Source: an uncultured Oscillibacter sp.
GTDB lineage: Bacteria; Bacillota; Clostridia; Oscillospirales; Oscillospiraceae
Direction of reading: 5' to 3'
Assembly: GCA_947382875.1 (NCBI GenBank)
Contig: CANDBG010000003.1
Span: 1-64,000, forward strand
DNA: 64,000 bases
In this document: piece by piece, positions 24,440-32,224 of the stretch
Layout: every line of letters begins with the position of its first letter
How positions within the stretch are numbered: the stretch's first letter is position 1
The notes under the pieces: model-generated
Database searches by the model: none
What the model was told of the DNA's origin: nothing
What the model saw: only the letters and a program-made list of their open reading frames with translations
Position numbers and translations under genes: made by a program

Positions 24440-26941
24440 TTAGAAGCGGCCCCGGCGGCTTCGTTCCGCCTGCAAACGCCGCTCCATCTGCCGGTAAACC
24501 TGATCCGTGATTGTCCGCATCTGCCGTGACAACGTGCGGTTTACCAGTTCGGTGATGTCCTCCGTGGTTTGCGCCGTCATTTTCCGCTCCAGCTGCGTCA
24601 CGTCCGTCTCCCGAACCTCCCGCCGGGTTACTTCCTCCCGGTGTTCCGTCTCTACGGTACGGCGTGTCCGCTGGGTTTCCAGCTGCTCCAAAAGCTCCTC
24701 CGCCGTTTCCGTCCGGCGGTGGACCGTCTGAGCCGCTGGACGCGGCGTTTCTCTGGGCGGCGGCGCGGCCTGTCGGGAGACTGGAAATTGTCGGAAAAAT
24801 TCCAGCACGGTCTCAGTTTGCTCCACGCTCAAAGGCGGTTCCGCTTCCGCGGGATGCTCCAGCTCGGTTGGCTCCACTTGCAGTGCCCGCTGCAACTCCG
24901 CTTGCAGCGTTCCCATGTTTCCCGGACGCAGAAGCCCCTGGGCAATGGCCGCCTGCGGGTCCTTTTGATACAGCAATACCGTTTCGTACAACGCCCGGTC
25001 CGACGGGGACACCTGTTTCAAAAGCGCCGTCTCCTCCGGTGTGAACGCTGGTGCAGTCCGTTCCGCAATTTCCTCCGGAGTTGGAAGCAGCAGTTCCAGG
25101 GCTTCCGGTTCCTGCAATACCCGCAGCGAATCCCGTATGGTGCGCTGTAAGTCCGGACTGACAGGGGCGATTTTTTGCTGGTTTTCCGTCTCCTGCCGGA
25201 TCGTCTGCTGCAAATACCGGTTGTGCTGGTCTATGCGCTGCAACGCTTCCAGAAGCATCTCAGGGGCCTGGGCTTCCGCTTCCTGGGGCGTCAACTCCAG
25301 CGGCGTCGGGTACGGCGCGGGGGAAGGCGGCGTATAGACTGTTCCGTCGGGCGGCAGCGGCGCGGCGGTATCCGTTCTCTTGTCAAAGGGTGGCGGAAGC
25401 GTTCGTAATTCCTGCCGCAGCTCCCGCAGACGTTCCGCAGAGGAAAAACGCGTCTCCCTTTGCCGGACGAACCGTTCGGTTGTGGGCTGCGGCGGCCATA
25501 GACGCCGGATTTCCTGGTTCTCCAAAAATGTCCGAAGCGTCTGCTTCTGCGTTTCCCGGTTCCAAACGCCCATTTGCGTCTGGAATGTTTCACGCTCTGT
25601 CCGGTACGTCAGCGGAACCGCCTGAGGAATCTCTGCGGCTTGTGTTTGCAGTTCCCGAAGCGTCTCCCGGACGCTTTTTTCCGTCCGCAGAAATTGCAGC
25701 GACTCCAACTGACGAATCCTCTCCGTTGTATGGACTTCCGTACGCTCTGCCCCGGGCAGGCCTTGCGATGTCTGCGCTTCTTCCGTTGGTTCCTGCTGGA
25801 TCATGTGCGTCAGGGACAACAGCTCGCGGCCCGCTTCCGGCGGCAGCGGCGGAAGAAAAACCGCTTCCGCTGTCCGGGGGCTGATCTGCTCCCGCAGCGC
25901 CTGATAAATCCGCAGCTCTGCCGCATAACGCTTCCAGGCCGCGTCTGCGGCCTGTTCCAGCGTCCGCACGGCGGGCGGCAACTGCGTGTGATAGCTCTCA
26001 AACCGGTTGAGACTGTTTTCCGCCGTCTGCCGCAGAGCGTTCTCCAAATGTACCCACTGCTCCCGTAAAAACTGCGGGCGGTTTAATACCACGGTCAGCG
26101 CATTGTCCACAACCGTGGTCAAAAGCGCCGCGGCCGCCTGGGTTAAAACCGCCTCCTCATTCTCCGGCGGCTCCAGCAGCGTCCCCGCTTCGTACTGGTT
26201 CAAATGATGCAGCAGCTGTACCTGCGTCCGCTGGGACAACGCCTGCTGGTTCTCCACCAGCGACACCGTACCGCTGAACCGCAGCTGCTCCGCCGTACGA
26301 AGCTCGTGGCGGTGGAAATGAGAATCCCCCGTCCGCCAGCTTTGCTGAAAGGCACAAATCGTTTCGTACAGATTCGCCGTGTCCAGACGCCGCAGAATGT
26401 TCATGCATAAGGTAATACGCGGGTCCTCCGGACGGGACGGCGCGTCCTCCGCCGGCGGAAGCGGCAGCGCTGGCACCGCTTCCCCGGCCTCCCGCCGCTC
26501 CATGTACTGTGTAAGCTCTGAACGGTACAGCGACAGGAGGTGAAAGGTGCTTGCGCTCTCTGTCCGAAGCTGGCGGAACTGCGTCATAAACTGCGCAGCG
26601 TCGGTAATGCCCAGACGGTTCAAAACCGTTGTAATATACACTTGATCCTGATACGTGAAGGTTTCTGAGCCGTCCAGCAGAATCCGGTTGACCACGTTGT
26701 TGATTACATCCAGATTCATGCTCTGTATGTCGATGTTCGTCTGCTGGTTTACCAGCGTGGTCATACTGCCGCCCTCTGCCGGAAGCTCCGGCGGGGCCGC
26801 CAGAAGAAACATGAACTCTTCCGGCGTTACCCGCGCCCCAAACAGACCGTAATTTCCATGAATTTTCTCGCTGAACGCCTCCGCGCCGCAAGTCATGGGC
26901 TGGCCTATGTGCGTTGTAATCGGGGCTTTCAATGTCAACAT
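24440..26941 (-). CDS. Large Gln/Glu/Arg/Thr/Pro-rich helical protein at the tape-measure position
   Basis: 833 residues, no recognised domain. It has no membrane segments, is mostly predicted helix with many Glu-Arg-Thr-Gln stretches (VETEHREEVTRREVRETDVTQ) and Pro-rich breaks (YTPPSPAPYPTPLELTPQ). The start (KAPITTHIGQPMTCGAEAFSEKIHGNYG) looks globular. The C-terminus ends with basic helices (MERRLQAERSRRGRF). The position between the tube/chaperone genes and the tube-initiator/hub genes is where CIS and phage loci carry the tape measure, so a length-ruler or tube-lumen role is the best guess. It lacks the hydrophobic segments usual in tape measures. Confidence 0.6.
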   Translation of the reverse strand: MLTLKAPITTHIGQPMTCGAEAFSEKIHGNYGLFGARVTPEEFMFLLAAPPELPAEGGSMTTLVNQQTNIDIQSMNLDVINNVVNRILLDGSETFTYQDQVYITTVLNRLGITDAAQFMTQFRQLRTESASTFHLLSLYRSELTQYMERREAGEAVPALPLPPAEDAPSRPEDPRITLCMNILRRLDTANLYETICAFQQSWRTGDSHFHRHELRTAEQLRFSGTVSLVENQQALSQRTQVQLLHHLNQYEAGTLLEPPENEEAVLTQAAAALLTTVVDNALTVVLNRPQFLREQWVHLENALRQTAENSLNRFESYHTQLPPAVRTLEQAADAAWKRYAAELRIYQALREQISPRTAEAVFLPPLPPEAGRELLSLTHMIQQEPTEEAQTSQGLPGAERTEVHTTERIRQLESLQFLRTEKSVRETLRELQTQAAEIPQAVPLTYRTERETFQTQMGVWNRETQKQTLRTFLENQEIRRLWPPQPTTERFVRQRETRFSSAERLRELRQELRTLPPPFDKRTDTAAPLPPDGTVYTPPSPAPYPTPLELTPQEAEAQAPEMLLEALQRIDQHNRYLQQTIRQETENQQKIAPVSPDLQRTIRDSLRVLQEPEALELLLPTPEEIAERTAPAFTPEETALLKQVSPSDRALYETVLLYQKDPQAAIAQGLLRPGNMGTLQAELQRALQVEPTELEHPAEAEPPLSVEQTETVLEFFRQFPVSRQAAPPPRETPRPAAQTVHRRTETAEELLEQLETQRTRRTVETEHREEVTRREVRETDVTQLERKMTAQTTEDITELVNRTLSRQMRTITDQVYRQMERRLQAERSRRGRF

Positions 26942-27007
26942 AACGGCCTCCTGCCGGCGGTTTTACGGCACGCCCGGTTCCGGCAGGGCCGGCGGCTCGT
27001 CAATTGA

Positions 27008-28153
27008 TTATGCTTCCGTCGGGGCTGGCGGGTTTTCCGGAGGCGGGTTTTCCGGAGGCGGGTTTTCCGGAGGCGGGTTTTCCGTGGGAATGCCTTCCGG
27101 GAGAATATCCTCCGAAGACGGGGCTTCCGGAGACGTTTCCTCTTGTTCCTCCTGCTCCTCCTGTATTCTGGCAGCTTCCGCCTCTTTCAGCAGACTCCGC
27201 GCCGAAGAAATATACTGCTCCAATTCCCGGACTTCCCTCTCATGGTACTCCGTCTGCTCCGCGTACTTCTTGACCTTCTCATACCCGGCTTCAATCCCCG
27301 AAACGTCCGTATCTACTTTTCCCTGCACCTCATCGTTCGCATCCTTGCACAAGTCATGCTGTTTCTTGCACGACGCCTGCGCCTCGCTTACGCTCTCCTG
27401 CCGCAGCGTCAGGTTTGTGATCCTGTTTTGCAGCCGGTTTTTCAGCTCCTGAACTTTCGGGTCCTTTCCAATCAGGGAATCCTTTGCCGCGGTCAGCTCA
27501 TTGATCAGAGCCGTCACTTCCGCGTCGTCATACTCGTCCGCCGCTTTGTCCTGGGCTTTCTTCGCCCGCTCGTACATATTCTGCGACTTCTCTTTCAACT
27601 CCGATGCGCTCTGTTCCTTTGTTTTGGAGTTCGTGGGCGGCGAGGTCACATTCTTCGGAATATTATCCCCGACCTCGCTCCACGGTATATCTACGCAAAG
27701 CATCTCCCGGTACCCCAGCGTCGTCGTCTCCACCAGAAGCCCCGACTGATCGCCTGCCAAATCGCCGTAGGTCTTTTTCATGACCGTACAGCCCGTAAAC
27801 ACGTACGTCCGCGCCACCACACCGGGGATGAACTGGTCGTGGTTCCGGCTCACAAACAGCAGAACCGGAAGTGCCAAGTCCGCCCCCAGCGGCATCGGGT
27901 CCATGTAGTCTACGCCGACATACCGGTCGATTTCCAGGGTGAAGGGCCGCGTGATGGGCTTGCGCCGCATATGCACATAGTCGTTCAGGCCGCCTTCCTG
28001 GATGAAATCGTATTCCAGCTCCCGGCTGAACGCCCGGATGCCTTTACAGGGCAGGTCGTAGAGCATTTCCACGCGCAGCATGAAGTTGAAATTGACCAGC
28101 GGGTTTTTTCCCTGGTTCCAGACGAGCCAGTTTTGATCGCTAATGCTTGCCAC
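27008..28153 (-). CDS. Tube-like N-terminal domain fused to a coiled coil and Pro-rich repeat tail
   Basis: 381 residues. Residues about 1-150 (NPLVNFNFMLRVEMLYDLPC, CKGIRAFSRELEYDFIQEGG, RRKPITRPFTLEIDRYVG, YVFTGCTVMKKTYGDLAGDQ) follow the phage/CIS tail-tube pattern, resembling the 167-residue tube protein. Residues 170-330 form a charged coiled coil with a Cys pair region (ASCKKQHDLCKDAND). The tail ends in Glu-rich and PPENP repeats encoded by 15-base DNA repeats. GTG start at 28153 after AAAGGGG. It might be a modified tube ring, tail-tip or lumen plug. Experimental localisation would settle this. Confidence 0.65.
   Translation of the reverse strand: MASISDQNWLVWNQGKNPLVNFNFMLRVEMLYDLPCKGIRAFSRELEYDFIQEGGLNDYVHMRRKPITRPFTLEIDRYVGVDYMDPMPLGADLALPVLLFVSRNHDQFIPGVVARTYVFTGCTVMKKTYGDLAGDQSGLLVETTTLGYREMLCVDIPWSEVGDNIPKNVTSPPTNSKTKEQSASELKEKSQNMYERAKKAQDKAADEYDDAEVTALINELTAAKDSLIGKDPKVQELKNRLQNRITNLTLRQESVSEAQASCKKQHDLCKDANDEVQGKVDTDVSGIEAGYEKVKKYAEQTEYHEREVRELEQYISSARSLLKEAEAARIQEEQEEQEETSPEAPSSEDILPEGIPTENPPPENPPPENPPPENPPAPTEA
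27027..27084. repeat. Four 15-base tandem repeats in the 381-residue gene
   Basis: The unit GGCGGGTTTTCCGGA is repeated almost perfectly about four times in frame. It encodes PPENP repeats in the C-terminal tail. Copy number is likely to vary between strains by slippage. Confidence 0.9.
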
Positions 28154-28171
28154 GGCCAGACCCCTTTCCCG

Positions 28172-28378
28172 TTATTTCCCAAATTCCAAAATGCTTTTTT
28201 CCTGTTTCCGCGAGGGATTCAGCTGACTGTTAATCGCGGAGATTTCCCCGCACCAGCGGCGGCGGCTGGCGTGGTCCAACGCCAGCACCTCCTCCGCGCT
28301 CCAATGGAAATAATAGGAAATGAAGCTCATTTCCCGGTACAGCTCGTCTTTGGGATACAGCGTTATCCCTCTCGCGTA
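28172..28378 (-). CDS. DUF6760-like domain, reached by -1 frameshift from the chaperone gene
   Basis: This frame encodes 68 residues ending in a TAA at 28172-28174. It contains LYPKDELYREMSFISYYFHW and EEVLALDHASRRRWCGEISA, the pattern of DUF6760, a small domain found next to tail-assembly proteins in CIS and phages. The frame is closed by a TGA upstream, and between that stop and the domain there is no ATG, GTG or TTG; the first ATG (28330) would remove the N-terminal part of the domain, and a CTG at 28360 is the only near alternative (GAGGG six bases upstream). A -1 shift at 28378-28384 joins it in frame to the 120-residue upstream protein and gives a 184-residue fusion. Confidence 0.75.
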   Translation of the reverse strand, partial: YARGITLYPKDELYREMSFISYYFHWSAEEVLALDHASRRRWCGEISAINSQLNPSRKQEKSILEFGK

Positions 28379-28725
28379 AAATTTATGGGCGCCTCAAAGA
28401 TTTTCCCGCAGTCCGGACACACCGCCCGCATCGTCGGCGGCTCCACGTTGTTGATCCGCTGGTACATATCCTGCAAAAAGGCCAGGTCCGCCGTGAAAAA
28501 ACGCTCCACCGTGGACGCCACCACTGCGTCAACCCCTTCCAGCTCCGTGATGACCGAGGCCAGAACCACTATGGTCAAGTAAGACGGGTTCGACAGTACG
28601 CGCGGGTCGCGGGTCGCCATGATCTCGTCGCCGGCCGTGGCAAGACGCATCTTGCCACGGCGGTGAACGTTTCCTTGCTGGTCTACAAATCCCTTCGGCA
28701 GTTCAAAATCGTAAACCGTTGTCAT
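28363..28725 (-). CDS. Tail-assembly-chaperone-like protein
   Basis: 120 residues: YDFELPKGFVDQQGNVHRRGKMRLATAGDEI, helical centre (VIGELEGVDAV-like: VITELEGVDAVVASTVERFF, FLQDMYQRIN), ending with a CPDCG pair and a frameshift site. The N-terminal 'LP.G..D..G..H..g.mR.aTa.DEi' pattern is that of small tail-assembly proteins found after the tube gene in CIS/phage loci. It probably coats or orders tube or tape proteins before assembly. It begins 13 bases after the tube stop and encodes the N-terminus of both the short protein and the DUF6760 fusion. Confidence 0.75.
   Translation of the reverse strand: MTTVYDFELPKGFVDQQGNVHRRGKMRLATAGDEIMATRDPRVLSNPSYLTIVVLASVITELEGVDAVVASTVERFFTADLAFLQDMYQRINNVEPPTMRAVCPDCGKIFEAPINFTREG
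28378..28384 (-). promoter_or_regulatory. Putative -1 ribosomal frameshift heptamer A_AAT_TTT
   Basis: In the zero frame the codons ATA-AAT-TTT-ACG contain the X_XXY_YYZ heptamer five codons before the chaperone stop (TAA 28363-28365). Slippage by -1 at this site enters exactly the DUF6760 frame (next codon TAC). This mirrors the gpG/gpGT-type frameshift conserved in tailed-phage tail assembly chaperones. A downstream stimulatory hairpin was not clearly identified. Confidence 0.65.
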
Positions 28726-28737
28726 AAGCCCTCACCA

Positions 28738-29241
28738 TCAGGAGGGAATCGTCAGTTCTTCGTAGGCGATTTCCACCGTCTCAATCGCAACTTCACTTGT
28801 GGACGCGTTCAGGTCCGGACCGCTGTACTTGCAGACCCATGCATCCTTTAACACCCAGAGCGTGCTGCCCTTGGTGGTCTCGTACGTCATGCTGGGAGAC
28901 TCGGGCCGGATGTCCAGAAGCTCAATCGTGACATCCTTCCGGGGCATCGCTCCGCGAATCTCGCTGACGCATTCCTGAATCCATTTCTTGAAGCCGTTGC
29001 CGATGGTATAGCCCATGCGAAGCGTAATGTTGCCATGCTTCACCAGGCCCGGAATCTTCAAGGGCGCCAGAGAGTGGGCGTTGCCCTGGCGGAACTCAAT
29101 CACGTCCACGCTGGCCTCGATTCCCGTAACCTCGCTGAAGGCCGCCATAGCCCCCGTCAGTTCCGGCACGGAAACCAGGAAATTCATTTTGGTAAGCGGA
29201 TAGGCCAGACTCCTGCTGTTGGCCTCATATTTCGTCGCCAT
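28738..29241 (-). CDS. CIS inner tube protein (phage tail tube gp19 family, Cis1)
   Basis: 167 residues: LTKMNFLVSVPELTGAMAAF, SEVTGIEASVDVIEFRQGN, KIPGLVKHGNITLRMGYT, FKKWIQECVSE, DVTIELLDI, WVLKDAWVCKYSGPDLNA, VAIETVEIAYEEL. This is the typical T4 gp19/CIS1 tube protein, which polymerises as stacked hexameric rings inside the sheath. The RBS AAGGAG precedes the ATG. It lies directly after the sheath gene, the order found in nearly all CIS. Confidence 0.95.
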   Translation of the reverse strand: MATKYEANSRSLAYPLTKMNFLVSVPELTGAMAAFSEVTGIEASVDVIEFRQGNAHSLAPLKIPGLVKHGNITLRMGYTIGNGFKKWIQECVSEIRGAMPRKDVTIELLDIRPESPSMTYETTKGSTLWVLKDAWVCKYSGPDLNASTSEVAIETVEIAYEELTIPS

Positions 29242-29344
29242 ATCTATTCTCCTTATTCGTTAATCAGATGTTCCTTTCCCTGCGCGGAAAAGCAACCAGA
29301 AGAGCGTTATCGTATGGCCGCCCGGAAGCGGCTCCCGGAACGGC

Positions 29345-31051
29345 TTATTCCTCGCCGCCTCCGCCGTTTTCGGCCGTAAACTGCGTCACGCGGAAGATCA
29401 CAAACTCTGCCGGACGGCTCGGCGCTATGCCAATCTCGCAGATCAAACGACCATTCATGATATCGTCCCGGCTCATGGTATTCGGGCCGATGTCCACGAA
29501 AAAGGCTTCCGCCGGCGTCTCGCCTGCCAGCATTCCCGCACGGAACATGTTCTCCAGGAAGGAGGAAATCGTCATCTGCACACGAGACCACAGCGAGGCG
29601 TTATTCGGCTCGAAGACAACCCAGTTCGTCGCCGACTTGATGGACTGCTCTACATAGATAAACAGACGCCGTACGTTGACGTATTTGAAGCTCGCGTTGG
29701 AGCTGGCCGTCCGCGCACCCCAGACCCGGATGCCCTGACCCGGCAGCGCCCGAATCAGGTTTACGCCCGCCGGGTTCAGAATATCCTGCTCACCGTTGTT
29801 GTAGCCTACCGAGAGTCCGGTACACTGTACCACTTCGTTTGCCGGAGCCTTGTGAACGCCGCGGGTCACATCTGTACGGGAATACACGCCCGCCACTGCG
29901 CCGGAGGGCGGTACAAAACCGGGCTTCCGGGTTACGGGGTCGAAAATCTGAACCCAAGGATGATACATCGCCGCATAGGTCGAATCCACAATGCCGCGGT
30001 ATTCCAGCAGGTCGTTGACCTTGACCTTGTTAGACGGAATGTCCAGAATTGCAAACCGGTTCTGCTGGTTCTCGCAGTGAGCCGTCAGGGACACGATGAC
30101 CTCCGGAATCGTTACGCCCGGAATGGCAATGATGCTGGCCGTCGTGTTCTCAATGAAGGACTGGATACCGGTCCGCTTGCCGGGACCGCGGTCCTCGCCA
30201 ATGTACGTCCCCGCGTCCACGGTCTCCATGCTGCCGTCGCTGCCGCCAGTGAAGGACAGGGAACCGCTGGTTTTCTCCTCACCAAACAGCAGAGACACCG
30301 GGTTCGCAAGCTCCGGCGCAGCCGCAGCCTCCTCTACCGCCACCAGCGCGCTGGACCGCAGACGTTCCGCCAGATAGTTGGGAGAAACCGGGTTCAGGTT
30401 CACGCCGGAATAGATCTCTGTTTCGCTCTCGTAACGAACCGTTACGTCCATTTCCACGGAGTATACCACCGACTTCGGCACCAGCGCCGTATCTACCGGG
30501 TCCTTCGCAAAGACCTGCGCAAAAGTGATGCTGTTTTCATAAATGCCTGTAATCCGGTTCAGTTCGCCGTTGAAATCCACCAGATCGCCTTCGGCAAAGC
30601 CCGCCGCGTTCTTGGCCGTATACACCAGGTCGCTCTCCTTGGCGACGAGCTGCATTTTCCGCTTGTTCGTGGTTGTAAAGGTCATGAGAATCCGGTTGCC
30701 CCATTTGCCTTCGTTCGCCGCACGCAGAACCAGTCCGCCCGCCTTCGCTCCGGCGACCTTTGCGTCGCTGGGAATGACGCGGGTCACAAAGCAGCGCGTG
30801 CCGCCGTTGATGAAGAACTGTTCCACCGCATAGGGCAGGAAACGGTATTCCCCATGAGTATACTCACCAAGGTAGCCGCCAAATTGCCGCTGGAAATCTG
30901 CGAAGCTCGTCACCAGAGACGGTGCGCCGATGGTGGGTCCCTTCACCGCCATGCCGATGAAACCCGCAGTGCTGGTGCCAACGCCTTCGATGGCACGAGG
31001 GGAGGATTCGTATTCCTCCACATATACGCCGGGAGACAGATATTCAGCCAT
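29345..31051 (-). CDS. CIS contractile sheath protein (Cis2)
   Basis: 568 residues. The N-terminus AEYLSPGVYVEEYESSPRAI is the canonical sheath linker, followed by VGTSTAGFIGMAVKGP and FFINGGTRCFVTRVI. The C-terminal core domain (RVWGARTASSNASFKYVNVRRLFIY, IKSATNWVVFEPNNASLWSRVQ, FFVDIGPNTMSRDDIMNGRLICEIGIAPSRPAEFVIFRVTQF) matches phage and CIS sheaths. It contracts to drive the tube. Only one sheath gene is present. The ATG lacks a close Shine-Dalgarno site; a strong one lies 36 bases upstream across a hairpin. Confidence 0.97.
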   Translation of the reverse strand: MAEYLSPGVYVEEYESSPRAIEGVGTSTAGFIGMAVKGPTIGAPSLVTSFADFQRQFGGYLGEYTHGEYRFLPYAVEQFFINGGTRCFVTRVIPSDAKVAGAKAGGLVLRAANEGKWGNRILMTFTTTNKRKMQLVAKESDLVYTAKNAAGFAEGDLVDFNGELNRITGIYENSITFAQVFAKDPVDTALVPKSVVYSVEMDVTVRYESETEIYSGVNLNPVSPNYLAERLRSSALVAVEEAAAAPELANPVSLLFGEEKTSGSLSFTGGSDGSMETVDAGTYIGEDRGPGKRTGIQSFIENTTASIIAIPGVTIPEVIVSLTAHCENQQNRFAILDIPSNKVKVNDLLEYRGIVDSTYAAMYHPWVQIFDPVTRKPGFVPPSGAVAGVYSRTDVTRGVHKAPANEVVQCTGLSVGYNNGEQDILNPAGVNLIRALPGQGIRVWGARTASSNASFKYVNVRRLFIYVEQSIKSATNWVVFEPNNASLWSRVQMTISSFLENMFRAGMLAGETPAEAFFVDIGPNTMSRDDIMNGRLICEIGIAPSRPAEFVIFRVTQFTAENGGGGEE

Positions 31052-31095
31052 AGTTCTTTTTGATTCCGAAGCCTTTTCCGGAATCGTCCTCCTTT
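31052..31095 (-). promoter_or_regulatory. Hairpin-bridged ribosome binding site of the sheath gene
   Basis: On the minus strand the order is AAAGGAGG (31088-31095), AC, a perfect 7-bp hairpin GATTCCG / CGGAATC with a 10-base loop (31062-31085), then 10 A-rich bases and the ATG (31049-31051). Linear spacing is 36 bases, too far for initiation; folding the 24-base hairpin reduces it to about 12. The layout resembles the known hairpin that enhances initiation of phage T4 gene 25. Confidence 0.6.
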
Positions 31096-31113
31096 CAATC
31101 TAAAACAATGCTT

Positions 31114-31497
31114 CTATATGGTTACGGTGGTTTGCCCGGGATTCGTGATGGTAATTGCGCCGCCGTAGGCGCACATGATTTGTCCGTCGGTGGTCAGGAC
31201 CGGCTTGCCGCCGACCTGTACCTTTCCGGGACACATCCAGCCTCCCGCCGGGGAGGGGGTGCACGGCTGCGGTGTCAGAACGCCCAGCGCAGCGGCTGTC
31301 GCGGCGGCAACCGTCGGGTTTGCCAGGGACGTACACAGGCCGCAGGGCGCGATGTTCGTCATTGGCGCGGCGTCCGCAATGCTGGCGACGGGCTTGCCGC
31401 CAACGCGGATACTCATTTGGTTCGTCGGCACAATCTGGCCGGGGGCCGTCCCCATGCTGCACATACAGCTTGCGCCGGTTACAACAGGCAGCCCCAT
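31114..31497 (-). CDS. PAAR-like spike tip protein (DUF4280, Cis10)
   Basis: 127 residues from the ATG at 31497 (AGGAGG-GCTGAT upstream); the longer frame overlaps the preceding gene. It is Gly/Cys-rich (GASCMCSMGTAPG, NIAPCGLCTSLANP, WMCPGKVQVGGKPVLTTDGQIMC) with the DUF4280/PAAR-like double repeat and Cys residues that may bind metal. It should sharpen the gp5-like spike. Unlike most CIS it is encoded upstream of the sheath rather than between the gp5 and gp25 genes. Confidence 0.87.
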   Translation of the reverse strand: MGLPVVTGASCMCSMGTAPGQIVPTNQMSIRVGGKPVASIADAAPMTNIAPCGLCTSLANPTVAAATAAALGVLTPQPCTPSPAGGWMCPGKVQVGGKPVLTTDGQIMCAYGGAITITNPGQTTVTI

Positions 31498-31498
31498 A

Positions 31499-32224
31499 TC
31501 AGCCCTCCTCCAGCCGGGGAGACACCCGGAAATCGATGGTTTGAAAATGCTCCTCCCCGTCGGTTTCCCAACGGACATACCACATCGCCTTTTCCCCCTC
31601 GTCCCGGACCCGCAGGCAATAACTGCCGTCCGGGGCCGTGCGGCCCAGTACCATCGGACTGACGGGGAAATAATTGCGGAAGGGCATCTCCAGAACCCGG
31701 TCCGTCTTTACGGTCTGGTCGTCTGTGCAATGTACAATCTGAAAAGACTCAAACACACCCCGGTCCGGATCCACAAGGGCATAGTGCAGGCGGTCCAGCG
31801 CCAGACGGTGGGGGTTAAACAGCTTCGCCAGACGCTTGCGGGCATCAAACTCCCGCATCAGACACGCGTTGTCCCCCATTCGCACGGCGGACAGCGCCGC
31901 AATGCCCGGCAGCTTTCCGGACAGCGTGAGAAATTCTTCTCCATCGCCGGGGAGCATATGGAGCTCCAACAAGGGATAGGCGCGGTTCAGGGCGTCCAGG
32001 TTCACGTCGGCCTCTGTGTCCTCGAATCCCGGTGCAGAGGCCGTTACGCGAAACCGCTGTTTTCCCAGATTCTGGAACACCAGCACACCGTCCTCCTTGG
32101 CGCCGAACCGGACGGGCGTGCCGTCGATCTTGATTGCCGGGTTCCGCACATTCCGGCCTGACGTGGTGTCGATCAGACGAAGAGCCAGGTCCAGGCGGTG
32201 GGTAAATACCAGCGTTTTTTCCAA
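31499..32224 (-). CDS. CIS-associated protein with N-terminal beta-sandwich
   Basis: 241 residues, function not recognised. The first ~85 residues (LRLIDTTSGRNVRNPAIKID, VLVFQNLGKQRFRVTASAPGFEDTEADV) resemble a carboxypeptidase-regulatory-like beta-sandwich. The rest is beta-rich and acidic (LEMPFRNYFPVSPMVLGRTA, CLRVRDEGEKAMWYVRWETD). Start is a TTG at 32224 after GGAAGGGGGGA, directly abutting the stop of the DUF4255 gene; its own stop overlaps the PAAR start region. The coupling suggests a structural role beside terminator and tip, for example a PAAR adaptor. Confidence 0.65.
   Translation of the reverse strand: MEKTLVFTHRLDLALRLIDTTSGRNVRNPAIKIDGTPVRFGAKEDGVLVFQNLGKQRFRVTASAPGFEDTEADVNLDALNRAYPLLELHMLPGDGEEFLTLSGKLPGIAALSAVRMGDNACLMREFDARKRLAKLFNPHRLALDRLHYALVDPDRGVFESFQIVHCTDDQTVKTDRVLEMPFRNYFPVSPMVLGRTAPDGSYCLRVRDEGEKAMWYVRWETDGEEHFQTIDFRVSPRLEEG

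Noticed and set aside
27027..27084. CRISPR-like short repeats
   Set aside because: The 15-base units are contiguous, without spacers, and encode in-frame PPENP repeats.
27143..28582. 479-residue plus-strand ORF opposite the tube-like gene
   Set aside because: Antisense shadow; no ribosome binding site and no recognisable pattern, while the minus strand encodes CIS proteins.
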